A model generated the notes under the pieces. The model worked only from the letters and a program-made list of their open reading frames with translations. It searched no databases and had not been told where the DNA came from. Shown piece by piece: positions 1-10,741 of a stretch of 64,000 bases of DNA. The stretch spans positions 1,054,001-1,118,000 of the forward strand of contig NZ_CP016780.1 of the NCBI RefSeq assembly GCF_002288325.1. The letters run 5' to 3'. Position 1 is the first letter of the stretch. The number at the start of each line of letters is the position of its first letter. A program made the translations under genes and the position numbers. This DNA is from Candidatus Planktophila lacus. GTDB lineage: Bacteria; Actinomycetota; Actinomycetes; Nanopelagicales; Nanopelagicaceae.

Positions 1-1514
<1,514 letters not shown>

Positions 1515-1524
1515 GATGGGGGTA

Positions 1525-1554
1525 ATTCTACGGCTTAGAACTGAGAGATGTGAA
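1525..1554 (-). promoter_or_regulatory. predicted promoter of the CorC/HlyC-type gene
   Basis: On the minus strand a TTCACA -35 box (1549-1554) is separated by 18 bases from a TAGAAT -10 box (1525-1530). Transcription would start about 1518, four bases before the ATG at 1514, so the message would be essentially leaderless, which is common in Actinomycetota. Called from consensus match only. Confidence 0.45.
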
Positions 1555-1620
1555 CTCGCCCAGAGGCTATCTCTCTAGCCCCTTCCCTATTTGCCCACGC
1601 TTGGCATATCCTTTGCGAGC

Positions 1621-1693
1621 CTAGCCAACCGGCTAGCACCTTCATCCTACGGACCGTCGGGCACGTACCTGCCCGGAGAAGGAGATACCTTAA
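1621..1693 (+). promoter_or_regulatory. structured leader and ribosome binding site of the sugar ABC ATPase gene
   Basis: Two short perfect hairpins precede the gene: CTAGCC/GGCTAG with loop AACC (1621-1636), and CGGGCA/TGCCCG with a 6-base loop (1658-1675). Directly after the second comes a strong Shine-Dalgarno run GGAGAAGGAG (1675-1684) at normal distance from the ATG at 1694. The second stem abuts the Shine-Dalgarno and could influence its access. No ligand-binding motif is recognised. Confidence 0.4.
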
Positions 1694-2776
1694 ATGGCAT
1701 CTGTTGTATTCGAAAACGCAACACGTATCTACCCAGGCACAACCAAACCTGCAGTCGACAAGTTAAACCTAACCGTTAAAGACGGTGAATTCTTGGTTCT
1801 TGTTGGTCCATCAGGTTGCGGTAAGTCAACATCACTACGTATGTTGGCAGGACTCGAAGAGATCGACGAAGGTCGCATTCTTATCGGTGACCGCGATGTA
1901 ACAAATGTTGCTCCAAAAGATCGCGATATCGCAATGGTTTTCCAGTCATATGCGCTTTACCCACATATGACTGTTGCAGAGAACATGGGATTCGCACTTA
2001 AGATCGCTGGAGTTTCCAAAGAAGAACGCGAAAAGCGCGTTAATGAAGCAGCGAAGTTGCTCGACCTTGAGCCATATCTAGAGCGTAAGCCAAAGGCTCT
2101 CTCTGGTGGACAGCGTCAGCGCGTTGCTATGGGTCGTGCGATTGTTCGCGAGCCACAGGTATTCCTTATGGATGAGCCTCTCTCAAACCTTGATGCGAAG
2201 TTGCGCGTTGCAACTCGTACCCAAATCGCTGCGCTACAGCGCCGTCTTGGAATCACAACTGTTTATGTAACACACGACCAAGTTGAAGCTATGACTATGG
2301 GCGATCGCGTAGCAGTTCTTAAGGATGGTCTATTGCAGCAAGTTGATACACCTCGCAACCTTTATGACTCACCTGCAAATGCATTCGTTGCAGGCTTCAT
2401 CGGCTCACCTGCTATGAACCTTCTCTCTGCTCCAGTAAGTGGCGGAAAGGCGATGCTCGGAGATCTCGCAGTAGACGTTCCAGGATCTGCTGGTTCATCA
2501 GTAACCGTTGGAATTCGTCCAGAAGGCTTTGCTCCTGCATCATCTGGCTTCAAGGTTCTAGTTGAAGTTGTCGAAGAACTCGGCGCAGATGCATTCGTCT
2601 ACGGCAAGCCTGCAGATTCATCTGTGAACTTTGCTAACTCAACTGATGAAGGCGCACAAGTAATTGTTCGCTGGGATCCAAAGCACCCACCAAAGCCAGG
2701 CGACACAATCACTGTCACCGCTGCGGCTGCATCAGTTCACCTCTTCAACTCAACAACTGGAGAGCGTCTAAAGTAA
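1694..2776 (+). CDS. sugar ABC transporter ATPase, UgpC/MsmX/MalK type
   Basis: A 360-residue ABC ATPase of the CUT1 carbohydrate class. Walker [10 protein letters not shown] is at residues 38-46, the signature LSGGQRQR near 136, Walker [10 protein letters not shown] near 157, and the H-loop in [10 protein letters not shown]. The C-terminal part (from about 235) is the TOBE/regulatory region of MalK-like subunits. It energises sugar uptake at the inner face of the membrane. The converging operon at 2847-8308 encodes a binding protein and two CUT1 permeases but no ATPase, so this protein may serve it; such ATPases can be shared among several importers. Ends before a strong bidirectional terminator. 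Confidence 0.95.
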   Translation: MASVVFENATRIYPGTTKPAVDKLNLTVKDGEFLVLVGPSGCGKSTSLRMLAGLEEIDEGRILIGDRDVTNVAPKDRDIAMVFQSYALYPHMTVAENMGFALKIAGVSKEEREKRVNEAAKLLDLEPYLERKPKALSGGQRQRVAMGRAIVREPQVFLMDEPLSNLDAKLRVATRTQIAALQRRLGITTVYVTHDQVEAMTMGDRVAVLKDGLLQQVDTPRNLYDSPANAFVAGFIGSPAMNLLSAPVSGGKAMLGDLAVDVPGSAGSSVTVGIRPEGFAPASSGFKVLVEVVEELGADAFVYGKPADSSVNFANSTDEGAQVIVRWDPKHPPKPGDTITVTAAAASVHLFNSTTGERLK

Positions 2777-2799
2777 TAAACAAGTAATTAATAAGTAGT

Positions 2800-2836
2800 A
2801 AATAACCCCCGTCACGCAATGTGGCGGGGGTTATTT
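2800..2836. terminator. bidirectional rho-independent terminator
   Basis: A 16-bp stem (2800-2815 with 2821-2836, one G-T pair) with a GC-rich core of CCCCCG/CGGGGG, a 5-base loop, and A-rich and T-rich outer flanks on the two sides. It lies between the plus-strand ATPase gene and the minus-strand enolase-like gene and can terminate both. Confidence 0.9.
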
Positions 2837-2846
2837 ACTTTAAGAG

Positions 2847-4115
2847 TTAAAGAGCTTTAAAGGGGCGGGCAAATTCTGTTTCTTCAGTTGCCTCTAACTC
2901 AAGTAAACGATTCCATTTCGCGGTGCGCTCTGATCCATGTGTAGAACCGACTTTAATCTGCTGCGCCCGCCAACTGGTTGCAATATCTGCCAGCCAAGAA
3001 TCTTCAGTCTCACCGCTGCGGGCCGAGACAACCGTTGCAAAGTTATTTGCGTGCGCATGATCTAGGACGCGATGAGTTGAGGTAAGCAGACCATTCTGGT
3101 TGGCCTTGATCAAAATAGCGTTAGCGCTCTTTTCTGCAATACCGCGTTCCAGGCGATGTAAATTAGTTGTAAAGAGGTCATCTCCAAGAATTTGTAGATG
3201 TGCAGGAGCGCTTGCGGCAAAGGCTGACCATGAGGCCCAATCATCTTCGGCAAAGGGATCTTCAATCGATGAAATTGGGTAGGTAGTAACTAGATCAAGG
3301 ATCTCTTCTACGAATTGATCTGGCGAATAAACCTGCCCAGATGTAGTTAACGAGTATTTGTGATCGGCAAAGAACTGGGTTGATGCAATATCGAGTGCCA
3401 GTGAAACTTTTCCAGATAGCCCAAGTTCTTCGATCTGCGACAAAACAAACTCGCAGGCATCGTCGGTTGTTGGGAATGAGAGTCCTAATCCACCTTCATC
3501 AGCAACTAAATGAGTAACGCCATGAGCCTTGCCATCACTTGCTGCTCGTTCACGAATTGCAACGATCCAGGAAAGGGCTTCGGCAAAATTACTTGCGGCA
3601 TGAGGAACAACTAGAACATCTTGAATATCAAGGCTGCGATTGGCGTGGGCTCCCCCAGATAAAATATTTACCATCGGCATCGGCAGTAAGAGCGCACCTT
3701 CTGGCTGAAAGTATCTGACCAGAGATTTACCTGATGCATGCGCTGCTGCTTTTGCAACAGCGAGTGAGGTTGCTAGCGTTGCATTGGCGCCAATTACCTG
3801 ATGACCCGGAGTTGGATCAACCTCGACGAGCAACCCATCTATCGCAGCTAAATTCAGGCTGTGGCCCAATAACTTAGGTGCAATCTTGGAATTAATATTT
3901 TCAACAGCTGAGTAAACAGATTTTCCGGCGTAGAAACTCTCTGCCTTCGTTGTTCCAGCATCTCTGAGTTCGCGTGCCTCATGTGCACCCGTTGAAGCCC
4001 CTGATGGCACTCGTGCGGTGTGAAGCGAGCCATCGCTTAAGGTAATTGTTACCGCAACAGTGGGGCGGCCTCGTGAATCGAGTACTTGATAGCCAAGTAA
4101 CTTCTTAATATTCAT
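2847..4115 (-). CDS. divergent enolase paralogue in a sugar operon
   Basis: A 422-residue protein that aligns over its whole length with enolase (phosphopyruvate hydratase): DSRGRPTV, SGASTGAHEA, the metal ligands D242, E285 (SIEDPFAEDDW) and D312 (GDDLF), the catalytic lysine K337 (ILIKANQ), and K388. Two active-site positions differ from classical enolase: the glutamate corresponding to yeast E168 is D166 (IQDVL), and the histidine corresponding to yeast H373 is A365 (VSARSGETED instead of SHRSGE). It overlaps the upstream kinase gene by one base (TAATG), so the two are probably translationally coupled. It may be a second enolase or an enzyme with a related dehydratase reaction on another phosphorylated acid; the exact substrate is unknown. 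Confidence 0.85.
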   Translation of the reverse strand: MNIKKLLGYQVLDSRGRPTVAVTITLSDGSLHTARVPSGASTGAHEARELRDAGTTKAESFYAGKSVYSAVENINSKIAPKLLGHSLNLAAIDGLLVEVDPTPGHQVIGANATLATSLAVAKAAAHASGKSLVRYFQPEGALLLPMPMVNILSGGAHANRSLDIQDVLVVPHAASNFAEALSWIVAIRERAASDGKAHGVTHLVADEGGLGLSFPTTDDACEFVLSQIEELGLSGKVSLALDIASTQFFADHKYSLTTSGQVYSPDQFVEEILDLVTTYPISSIEDPFAEDDWASWSAFAASAPAHLQILGDDLFTTNLHRLERGIAEKSANAILIKANQNGLLTSTHRVLDHAHANNFATVVSARSGETEDSWLADIATSWRAQQIKVGSTHGSERTAKWNRLLELEATEETEFARPFKAL

Positions 4116-5086
4116 TACTTGGCGCCTTCAAATAGCTGCTCAAAAGTCATAGTCGAATCTAACAGTGCAGACTTGGTGGTGGCTACCAGCCTTTGCTTCG
4201 CAGGCTCATCCAAGTAATTTACTGGTGATACCCCTTCAACCCGAGCCAAGGCGATGAGAGCAACATGTAGCGGAAGACTCTTGGCGATGCTTATCCGACT
4301 AGTTTCGCGATAAGAATTTGGGAAGTTCAAGGCAGTAGTGGCTAACGCATCTTTCTCTGCTTCGCTCTGCGTTCTTATAGTTTTGCATAACAGATGTGCG
4401 CTGACAAAAGCTAAATCAAAGACAGGATTTCCAGTATGTGCGACCTCGAAATCTAAGACTATGGGGCTGTGATCAGGCGTTGCCAGGATGTTCTTTGGCG
4501 AAAAATCTCCATGCACCAAGGCGATTTTCTCGGTCGTAATCTCTTCAATCAACGAGTTAATAACTTGTTGGAGATTAGGGTTCTTATCTGCAACTGCGCG
4601 ATAGAAAGGACTTACTCGCAACTGCTCAAAAAGTTCGCCTTCCATAAACTTCGCCTTAATCGCTGAATCAACGGCAGTTGTGTTGTGCCACTGCGCCAAT
4701 ACCTTGCCGAGTTTTTCACCCATTTCCGGATGGATTCGTCCTTCCAACATATCCTGCTTCCAGTTGGTGCAGGTATTTGGAAGACGTGACATTGTCAAAG
4801 TGAAATTGGCTTCGTCGCAATCAATCAACTCTGGAACGCTATCTGGAGTAATCGATTGATAGACGCGCATCGCCTCTGCCTCAACAATTGCGCGGCGTTG
4901 ATCGGCCACCCACTTTGCTTTTGTCTTTAGCTCAGGCAGAGCCTGCTTAACAACTAACTCGCGCTCGGCACTTTTGACCGCTAAGACAACACAGGAAACG
5001 CCACCTGTGAGAACTTCCACGGTGGCGTTGCCTGAAATTAATCCGCGCTCATTAAGGTAGGAAATTACCGAACCTTCATCGAGCAC
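4115..5086 (-). CDS. APH/choline-kinase-fold phosphotransferase
   Basis: A 323-residue kinase of the aminoglycoside phosphotransferase fold. Visible are the nucleotide loop LTGGVS (26-31), the lysine in LVVK (47), the Brenner motif HGDFSPKN (192-199) with catalytic D194, and DFE (212-214) for metal binding. This fold includes methylthioribose, homoserine, choline and antibiotic kinases. Its place between sugar permeases and an enolase-like enzyme argues for phosphorylation of an imported small molecule rather than antibiotic resistance. It sits 13 bases after the permease gene and one base into the enolase-like gene. The substrate cannot be read from sequence. Confidence 0.85.
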   Translation of the reverse strand: MLDEGSVISYLNERGLISGNATVEVLTGGVSCVVLAVKSAERELVVKQALPELKTKAKWVADQRRAIVEAEAMRVYQSITPDSVPELIDCDEANFTLTMSRLPNTCTNWKQDMLEGRIHPEMGEKLGKVLAQWHNTTAVDSAIKAKFMEGELFEQLRVSPFYRAVADKNPNLQQVINSLIEEITTEKIALVHGDFSPKNILATPDHSPIVLDFEVAHTGNPVFDLAFVSAHLLCKTIRTQSEAEKDALATTALNFPNSYRETSRISIAKSLPLHVALIALARVEGVSPVNYLDEPAKQRLVATTKSALLDSTMTFEQLFEGAK

Positions 5087-5099
5087 GAGGTTTCTTTAC

Positions 5100-5993
5100 T
5101 TAACCCTTTAGCGAACCTGACAAGAGGCCACGTAAGAAGTAACGACCTAAGAATAGGTAGACGAGCAAGGTTGGGATCGAAACGATCAACGATGCAGTCA
5201 TGTTATTTCCGTAGTAAACCTGGTTGCCAGAACCGGTGATGAAGTTAAGCGCTGTTGTTGCAACAGATAACTTCGGTGATCCACCAGTTAAGAAGATCGC
5301 AAAGAGGAAGTCGTTCCAGGCAGATGTGAACTGCCAGATAAGAACAACGACAAAGCCGGGAATTGAAAGTGGCAAGAAGATAGTACGGAAGATACGTACC
5401 ATTCCGGCGCCATCAACACGTGCGGCCTCAATTAACTCGTTTGGAATCGCTGCGTAGTAGTTACGGAAGATCAATGTACAGATCGGAATACCGTAGATAA
5501 CGTGAGCAAATACCAAGACGTAGATCGTGTTACCGATTCCGGCCCACTGATTGAACTTAGTTAGTGGAATCATGATCGCTTGGTAAGGAATAAACATTCC
5601 GAAGAGGAAAGTTGTAAATACAAATGTAGATCCGCGGAAACGCCACTTAGCAAAGACGAACCCGTTGATCGCACCGATTACGGCAGAGATAACTGAGGAT
5701 TGAACTACGAAGAAGAGCGTGCGGAACATTGGTTCGCGCAAGATCTCCCATGTTGGGCCCCAGGCGCTGAAATCAAGTGAAGTCGGTGGAATGAACGCCG
5801 CTGACTGAGTTACACCGGTAATACCCTTAACAGAGTTGATCACCATGATGTAGATAGGCAGAGCGGCGATTACAAAGAGAATCGTTAGCGCGAAATAGCG
5901 GAAGACCAACCAGAATTGACCAACGCCATCGAGTTTCTTCTTATTGCGAACATCAACCTTGCGGGTGACGCGGGATGCGATATCTGAACTCAT
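5100..5993 (-). CDS. CUT1 sugar ABC permease, MalG/LacG type
   Basis: A 297-residue inner-membrane permease with six predicted helices and the EAA loop EAARVDGAGMVRIFRTIFLP near residue 188, the contact site for the ATPase. The cytoplasmic N-terminal extension of about 30 residues and the C-terminal end resembling LLSGSLKG fit the MalG/GtsC subfamily. Its start overlaps the end of the partner permease gene by four bases (ATGA), a sign of coupled translation and equal stoichiometry. Confidence 0.93.
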   Translation of the reverse strand: MSSDIASRVTRKVDVRNKKKLDGVGQFWLVFRYFALTILFVIAALPIYIMVINSVKGITGVTQSAAFIPPTSLDFSAWGPTWEILREPMFRTLFFVVQSSVISAVIGAINGFVFAKWRFRGSTFVFTTFLFGMFIPYQAIMIPLTKFNQWAGIGNTIYVLVFAHVIYGIPICTLIFRNYYAAIPNELIEAARVDGAGMVRIFRTIFLPLSIPGFVVVLIWQFTSAWNDFLFAIFLTGGSPKLSVATTALNFITGSGNQVYYGNNMTASLIVSIPTLLVYLFLGRYFLRGLLSGSLKG

Positions 5994-6895
5994 TTGTTCG
6001 CCTCCTCTGTCTTATTTACATAGATTAGATATGGAATGACTGCTACAGCGATCATCAAGAGGATCAAGATCGCAATTGCAGCTCCCTTGGCGTAGTTCTG
6101 GAAATCGAAGATAACTTGCCACATATAGATCGCAAGAACCTTGGTTACATAGCTCTTAGTTGCGATACCGAAGATGAGGTCGAAGACCTTCATCGAAATA
6201 TGGCCCAAGATAATCAAGACCGTTAAGAATGTTGGTGATAGTTGTGGGAACAAGATGTGGCGATAGATCTTAAATTCGCTGGCGCCATCTACACGCGCTG
6301 CTTCGCGAAGGTCATCCGGAATACCGCGGAAGCCTGCCAAGAAGAGCGCCATCACATAGCCAGACATCTGCCAGATAGCAGGCAGTGACATCGCATACAT
6401 GGAACCAGCTTCAGATGTGTACCAGTCGCTCTGAAGAGCGCCTAGACCTACTTGCTGCAACAGGTAGTTAAGGCCTGTTGCATCTGCATCGCGGGCTGAG
6501 TCCATCAACCAGCGCCATGAAGTTCCCATAGCGATAAATGAGATCGCCATTGGATAGAGATAAGTAGAGCGGAAGAAGCCTTCGCCCTTGATTCCCTTTT
6601 CTAACAATAAAGACATAATCAAGCCGGAGAGCAAACATCCGATCATAAATACTGCAGTGAATTTTAGAAGGTTAGAGAGTGCGTGAGTAAATTCAGGATC
6701 TTGCCAAAGTTCTACATAGTTGGCGAAACCTACATAGCTAACATCTTCGGTGTATGAGTTGGTGCGATTCATCAAAGATTCACGAAGTGTGTAACCAATC
6801 ATTCCGTATACGAAAACCGCCATCGCGATAATTGATGGGAGTACGAAAAAGAATCCGCCCCATGGGCTATGGACTCGATTTTTCTTTACTTTCAC
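5990..6895 (-). CDS. CUT1 sugar ABC permease, MalF/UgpA type
   Basis: A 301-residue permease with six hydrophobic segments and the EAA loop EAARVDGASEFKIYRHILFP near residue 198. It pairs with the downstream permease to form the channel of a carbohydrate importer. It lies 147 bases downstream of the binding-protein gene, and the gap holds a strong hairpin that probably lowers permease expression relative to the binding protein. Confidence 0.93.
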   Translation of the reverse strand: MKVKKNRVHSPWGGFFFVLPSIIAMAVFVYGMIGYTLRESLMNRTNSYTEDVSYVGFANYVELWQDPEFTHALSNLLKFTAVFMIGCLLSGLIMSLLLEKGIKGEGFFRSTYLYPMAISFIAMGTSWRWLMDSARDADATGLNYLLQQVGLGALQSDWYTSEAGSMYAMSLPAIWQMSGYVMALFLAGFRGIPDDLREAARVDGASEFKIYRHILFPQLSPTFLTVLIILGHISMKVFDLIFGIATKSYVTKVLAIYMWQVIFDFQNYAKGAAIAILILLMIAVAVIPYLIYVNKTEEANK

Positions 6896-6961
6896 TTAGG
6901 TGTCGCCTCTCAAAATATTTAGACTATTTAGAAACTTAAGAATCTCTAGAAATATTAAAAG

Positions 6962-7007
6962 TGTCGAAGTTCTGGCGAAACCTTTCGATCCCGCCAGAAC
7001 TTCGACA
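6962..7007 (-). promoter_or_regulatory. perfect 16-bp hairpin between binding-protein and permease genes
   Basis: TGTCGAAGTTCTGGCG (6962-6977) is repeated as its exact reverse complement at 6992-7007, around a 14-base loop. On the transcript it is followed by CACTTTTAATATTT, a weak U tract. Hairpins at this place in binding-protein-dependent transport operons (classically malE-malF) stabilise the upstream message or partly terminate transcription. It could be either here. Confidence 0.75.
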
Positions 7008-7042
7008 ACTTCTTTAAAACACTTACCTAAATAACTAATTAA

Positions 7043-8308
7043 TTAGCTATTTACGTGTGCCTTTAGAGCTGCATCGAGTGCCTTTGCAAAGCCCTTCTTA
7101 TCTTTTCCTCCGCCTGAATAGAAGCGTCCAACTGCTGAGTTGTACGCAGCCATTCCAGCATTGCCCCAGTTAACGCCGTGGACAGTTGAACCGACTAGGC
7201 GATCCTTCTTCCATGACTTCATTGCTGCCTGGAGGTAGCTGTCATATAGCTTTGGATTTGAATCTGTACGAACTGCGATTGAACCCTTCTTAGGGTTGAA
7301 GGCATCCTGTCCAGCCAAAGATCCGCAGACCTTCAACCAGGCGATACCTGCATCGCGGTTTACAGCGCCCTTAGGCAATGTAAATGAATCTGATAGCCAC
7401 TGGTAGATACCGTTAGTACCTGGACCTGGAGCCCATGTGTAGTCCTTGCCTAGCTTTAGGCCTTCTGACTGCCACTGTGATGAAGCCCAGTCACCCATGA
7501 TGAAGAAGCCGGCTTTACCTGTTGTTACAAGCTTGCCTGCATCTGGCCAGTCAAGTGACTTGCTTGAGTTACCGAATGCAAGAATCTTTGCAAGGTAATC
7601 AATTGCCTTAGCAACTTCTGGACCGCTCCACTTTGTCTTACCTGTCCATAGACCGTTGAACTTATCTGGTCCCATTGAAGCAAGTAGTACGTAGTCGAAT
7701 AGGTGAGCAATCGCCCAGTCGCCGTTACCAGCAAGTGCGATTCCGTCGATTCCGACCTTCTTGAACTTGGCCATGTCAACGAGCATTGCATCTAGTGATG
7801 CAGGAGCCTTAGTGATTCCAGCCTTCTTTGCAGCTGCTGGATTCCACCATAGAACGTTTGAACGGTGAATGTTTACAGGAACTGAGTAGATCTTTCCGTT
7901 TGTTGTAAGGGTCTTTACGAGATCCTTAGGGAAAATCTTGTCCCATCCTTCTGACTTGTAAAGGAATGAAAGGTCTTCAACCTGTCCAGCCTTTACATAT
8001 GATGAAAGTTCTTCACCAGCATGTGCCTGGAATGTGTCAGGTGGATTTCCAGCTTGCATACGTGATACAAGAACACCCTTTGCGTTAACGCCAGCTGCAC
8101 CTGCAACTGTTGCGTTAATAAATGGAGTCTTTGGGTTCTTTGCATTGAACTCAGTTGTCATTCCTTCTAGACCTGCAGCTTCTCCGCCTGATGCCCACCA
8201 GGTAAAGATTTCAAGTTGCTTATCAGTTGCAGCAGATGATGCTGGAGCTGTTGTTACAACAAGTGCAAGTGCAGCGAAGACAGCTGCTACTTTTGACTTC
8301 TTTAGCAT
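7043..8308 (-). CDS. sugar ABC transporter substrate-binding protein (glucose/mannose-like)
   Basis: A 421-residue extracytoplasmic solute-binding protein of the family 1 (MalE-like) class. It has a signal peptide (KKSKVAAVFAALALVV, cleavage probably after SSA near residue 26) without a lipobox cysteine. The opening EIFTWWASGGEAAGLEGM and NPPDTFQAHAGEEL resemble the glucose/mannose-binding GtsA group. It lacks a lipid anchor, so retention may depend on the cell envelope. First gene of the operon that continues into two permeases, the kinase and the enolase-like gene. Ligand specificity is inferred from family resemblance only; the nearby araA makes a pentose a possible alternative. Confidence 0.92.
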   Translation of the reverse strand: MLKKSKVAAVFAALALVVTTAPASSAATDKQLEIFTWWASGGEAAGLEGMTTEFNAKNPKTPFINATVAGAAGVNAKGVLVSRMQAGNPPDTFQAHAGEELSSYVKAGQVEDLSFLYKSEGWDKIFPKDLVKTLTTNGKIYSVPVNIHRSNVLWWNPAAAKKAGITKAPASLDAMLVDMAKFKKVGIDGIALAGNGDWAIAHLFDYVLLASMGPDKFNGLWTGKTKWSGPEVAKAIDYLAKILAFGNSSKSLDWPDAGKLVTTGKAGFFIMGDWASSQWQSEGLKLGKDYTWAPGPGTNGIYQWLSDSFTLPKGAVNRDAGIAWLKVCGSLAGQDAFNPKKGSIAVRTDSNPKLYDSYLQAAMKSWKKDRLVGSTVHGVNWGNAGMAAYNSAVGRFYSGGGKDKKGFAKALDAALKAHVNS

Positions 8309-8396
8309 GTAACGCCTTTCTCGATGTAGAGGGATTTCCTACTACGGGATATGTATCAGCCTGGATTTTTTGGGGACCAGGAATCTACATATAGGT

Positions 8397-8425
8397 ATCT
8401 TTGTTCGGGGTTAGGGGTGAGTCAA
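8397..8425 (-). promoter_or_regulatory. possible promoter of the sugar-uptake operon
   Basis: TTGACT (8420-8425) and AAAGAT (8397-8402) on the minus strand are 17 bases apart, about 90 bases before the binding-protein start. The -35 is good, the -10 poor. Upstream lies GTAACGTTTAGGTTAC (8446-8461), an imperfect inverted repeat that could be an operator for a LacI-type regulator. Both are weak calls. Confidence 0.3.
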
Positions 8426-8464
8426 CCCATTGCGGCCCTTTGGCGGTAACGTTTAGGTTACAAA

Positions 8465-8486
8465 GGGCGGGCTAAAAACCCCGCCC
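8465..8486 (-). terminator. terminator after araA
   Basis: A 7-bp all-G/C stem GGGCGGG/CCCGCCC (8465-8471 with 8480-8486) with an 8-base loop begins 14 bases beyond the araA stop codon. The transcript continues with a short U-rich stretch (TTTGT). It separates the mdh-icd-araA block from the sugar-uptake operon. Confidence 0.6.
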
Positions 8487-8499
8487 AACGAAGGGTTCT

Positions 8500-10026
8500 C
8501 TAGGTAAGAGAAGAGAGCTTGTAATAAGCGCCATTCCACTTGATTTCCTTGTGGAACTCATCGCTGGTGGTCCCGGCGCTGATGCGCAAGTGCTCTACGG
8601 AGGCGATATTGGCGAAATCATTTAGGGTCTCGATATCCAAAGATGTACTCAGGACGGTGTGGTGGGAGCCGCCGGCGTAGATCCAAGATTCGGCCGAAGT
8701 GGCAAGAGATGGGGCCGGCTTCCAGACCGCACATGCAACAGGTAACTTCTTTAACTCTTTATCTGGCTTAACAACTTCGATGTCATTTGAAACGATGCGA
8801 AAACGATCACCGAGATCCATTAAACCAACTACGCGACCTTGTGCAGGTGTTGCGTTGAAAACTAAACGAACTGGGTCATCTTTTCCACCGATACCAAGTG
8901 GATGAATTTCGCACTTTGGTTTTTGATCTGTAATTGTGGGACAGACTTCGAGCATATGTGCGCCCAAAACTTTTGGTTCGCCAGGTCCGAAGTGATAGGT
9001 GTAATCCTCCATAAATGAAGTTCCACCTTTCAGGCCTTCGGTCATGCTCTTAATAATGCGAAGTAGTGCTGATGTTTTCCAGTCTCCTTCCCCACCAAAG
9101 CCATAACCCTTCGACATCATGCGTTGCACTGCTAAACCTGGGAGTTGCTTGAGGGCTCCTAGATCTTCAAAGTTAGTTGTAAATGCGGTGAAGTTTCCGG
9201 CTTCTAAGAATCGCTCGAGCGCAATTTCAAGAGATGCCTGATAGCGCAGTGAATCGTGGCGGGCTCCACCTTTTTTAAGTTCGGCAGAAACTTCAAAGAT
9301 CTTTTCATACTCGGCAACTAGCGAATCAATTGCGCTCTCTTCAACTGCAGCAACGGCGTCGACAAGTGCGTTTACACCGTATGCCTCAATAGACATGCCA
9401 AGTGCAATCTGCGCACTTGTCTTATCGCCATCGGTAACTGCGACATAACGCATATTGTCGCCAAAGCGAGCCAGCTTTAAGTTCTGCGCGGTGTGCCAAC
9501 CAATTGCGGCGCGCATCCAATGTGCGATGCGAGTAGTGACGGTCTTATCTGAAACGTGGCCAGCGACAACTTTGCGCGCCATATGAAGTCGAGCTTGAAC
9601 ATGTCCATGTTCGCGGTCTCCGTGCGCTGCCTGGTTTAGATTCATGAAATCCATATCGATGGTTTCCCATGGAAGTTCAGAATTTGCTTGGGTATTTAAA
9701 TGCAAGATCGGAACTTGCAGCGCATTTAGGCCGCCGATCCACATCTTTGCCGGTGAAAATGTATGCATCCAGGTAATAACGCCAATGCAATTTGGATTGG
9801 CAGATGCTTCTAAACAGAGCGCCTTAATTGCTTCAGGCGTTGTAAGAACTGGCTTCCAGGTAGCTTTAATCGGAAGATCACTTGCTGCATTAAGCGTTGC
9901 GACTACTTGCTTAGATTGTTCGGCGACTTGGGCCAAAATATCTTCACCATAAAGTGGCTGGCTTCCTGTGAGAAACCAAACTTCTAAACTTTTTTCGCTA
10001 AGTGATTTCATTCTGGAATAGTACAT
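8500..10026 (-). CDS. araA: L-arabinose isomerase
   Basis: A 508-residue protein of normal AraA length. It opens with [18 protein letters not shown] and keeps the metal and catalytic residues of the family in [11 protein letters not shown] (Glu), [11 protein letters not shown] (Glu), GAHMLEVCP (His) and GGSHHTVLS (His). It converts L-arabinose to L-ribulose with manganese in the cytoplasm. The ATG at 10026 is five bases after the preceding stop codon; a second ATG at 10011 (MKSLSEK) is an alternative start, and neither has a strong ribosome binding site. No araB or araD is in the window. It is the last gene of a colinear run that starts far upstream with TCA-cycle genes. Confidence 0.95.
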   Translation of the reverse strand: MYYSRMKSLSEKSLEVWFLTGSQPLYGEDILAQVAEQSKQVVATLNAASDLPIKATWKPVLTTPEAIKALCLEASANPNCIGVITWMHTFSPAKMWIGGLNALQVPILHLNTQANSELPWETIDMDFMNLNQAAHGDREHGHVQARLHMARKVVAGHVSDKTVTTRIAHWMRAAIGWHTAQNLKLARFGDNMRYVAVTDGDKTSAQIALGMSIEAYGVNALVDAVAAVEESAIDSLVAEYEKIFEVSAELKKGGARHDSLRYQASLEIALERFLEAGNFTAFTTNFEDLGALKQLPGLAVQRMMSKGYGFGGEGDWKTSALLRIIKSMTEGLKGGTSFMEDYTYHFGPGEPKVLGAHMLEVCPTITDQKPKCEIHPLGIGGKDDPVRLVFNATPAQGRVVGLMDLGDRFRIVSNDIEVVKPDKELKKLPVACAVWKPAPSLATSAESWIYAGGSHHTVLSTSLDIETLNDFANIASVEHLRISAGTTSDEFHKEIKWNGAYYKLSSLT

Positions 10027-10031
10027 GAGGC

Positions 10032-10739
10032 CTAGTTATAGGGAAATAGTTCCTCGCTCATTTCAAACTCTCCACGCAATATGTGAACATTGCCGGCGCC
10101 GTACTTGCGCCACTTATCGGTAAGTACCAACGCAGTATTTTCATCGATGCCCAACAGGGCGGTGTCGGCATCTTTTCGAACAATCGCCGCGGTTACGCGA
10201 TCTGGTAACCAACCCAAGAACTTGTCATAGTGTGGAATAACTTCTATATCCGGCAAGAGATTTAAGCCGGTGCTGATATGCGATCTGCGGATGCCAATAA
10301 TTTTTCCGCCAAAGGCCATTGCGCCAGCGGAACACCCAGCAAGCGAAGCGCCATCGCGCCAGCTCTGCACAATCACTTGCCACATTGGAGTATCGACAAA
10401 TATTTCTGCCAAATGAACTGGGTCTCCCCCAGAAAAGTAAATCAAACCAGCGCTCTTGATCTCGGCAATCCACTGTTCATTGAAAGCATCTTCACGAGTA
10501 AGCACTGGCAGATATTTCACTTCGCAACCTATTCGTGCGCCTTGTTCGGCACCGCGTTGGCGCCAAAAATCTAAACGGTCATCGCCTTCTTTCCCGGCGG
10601 CGGTAGGAATCTGTACATAAGTATTTGATTTACCGCGAGAAATACCGAAGCGCAGTAGCTCTGCTTCGAGCAACTGCGCTTCGCGTAAATATTCTCCAGA
10701 ACCAACTAGCGCTAAAGCACCCGGTTGGTGGTCAGGCAT
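10032..10739 (-). CDS. peptidase S51 / type 1 glutamine amidotransferase-like hydrolase
   Basis: A 235-residue protein of the S51 family (dipeptidase E, cyanophycinase and relatives). It has the nucleophile elbow [12 protein letters not shown] with the catalytic serine near residue 138, the loop IYFSGGDP near 105, and HY in VIPHYDKF. No signal peptide, so it is cytoplasmic. It sits two bases after icd and five before araA, so it is probably co-transcribed with both. Whether it cleaves aspartyl dipeptides, cyanophycin fragments or another substrate is not clear; cyanophycinases are usually somewhat longer. Confidence 0.8.
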   Translation of the reverse strand: MPDHQPGALALVGSGEYLREAQLLEAELLRFGISRGKSNTYVQIPTAAGKEGDDRLDFWRQRGAEQGARIGCEVKYLPVLTREDAFNEQWIAEIKSAGLIYFSGGDPVHLAEIFVDTPMWQVIVQSWRDGASLAGCSAGAMAFGGKIIGIRRSHISTGLNLLPDIEVIPHYDKFLGWLPDRVTAAIVRKDADTALLGIDENTALVLTDKWRKYGAGNVHILRGEFEMSEELFPYN

Positions 10740-10741
10740 GA

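Noticed and set aside
4115-5086. Aminoglycoside resistance gene
   Set aside because: The HGDxxxxN kinase fold is shared by many metabolic kinases, and the sugar-operon context argues against resistance.
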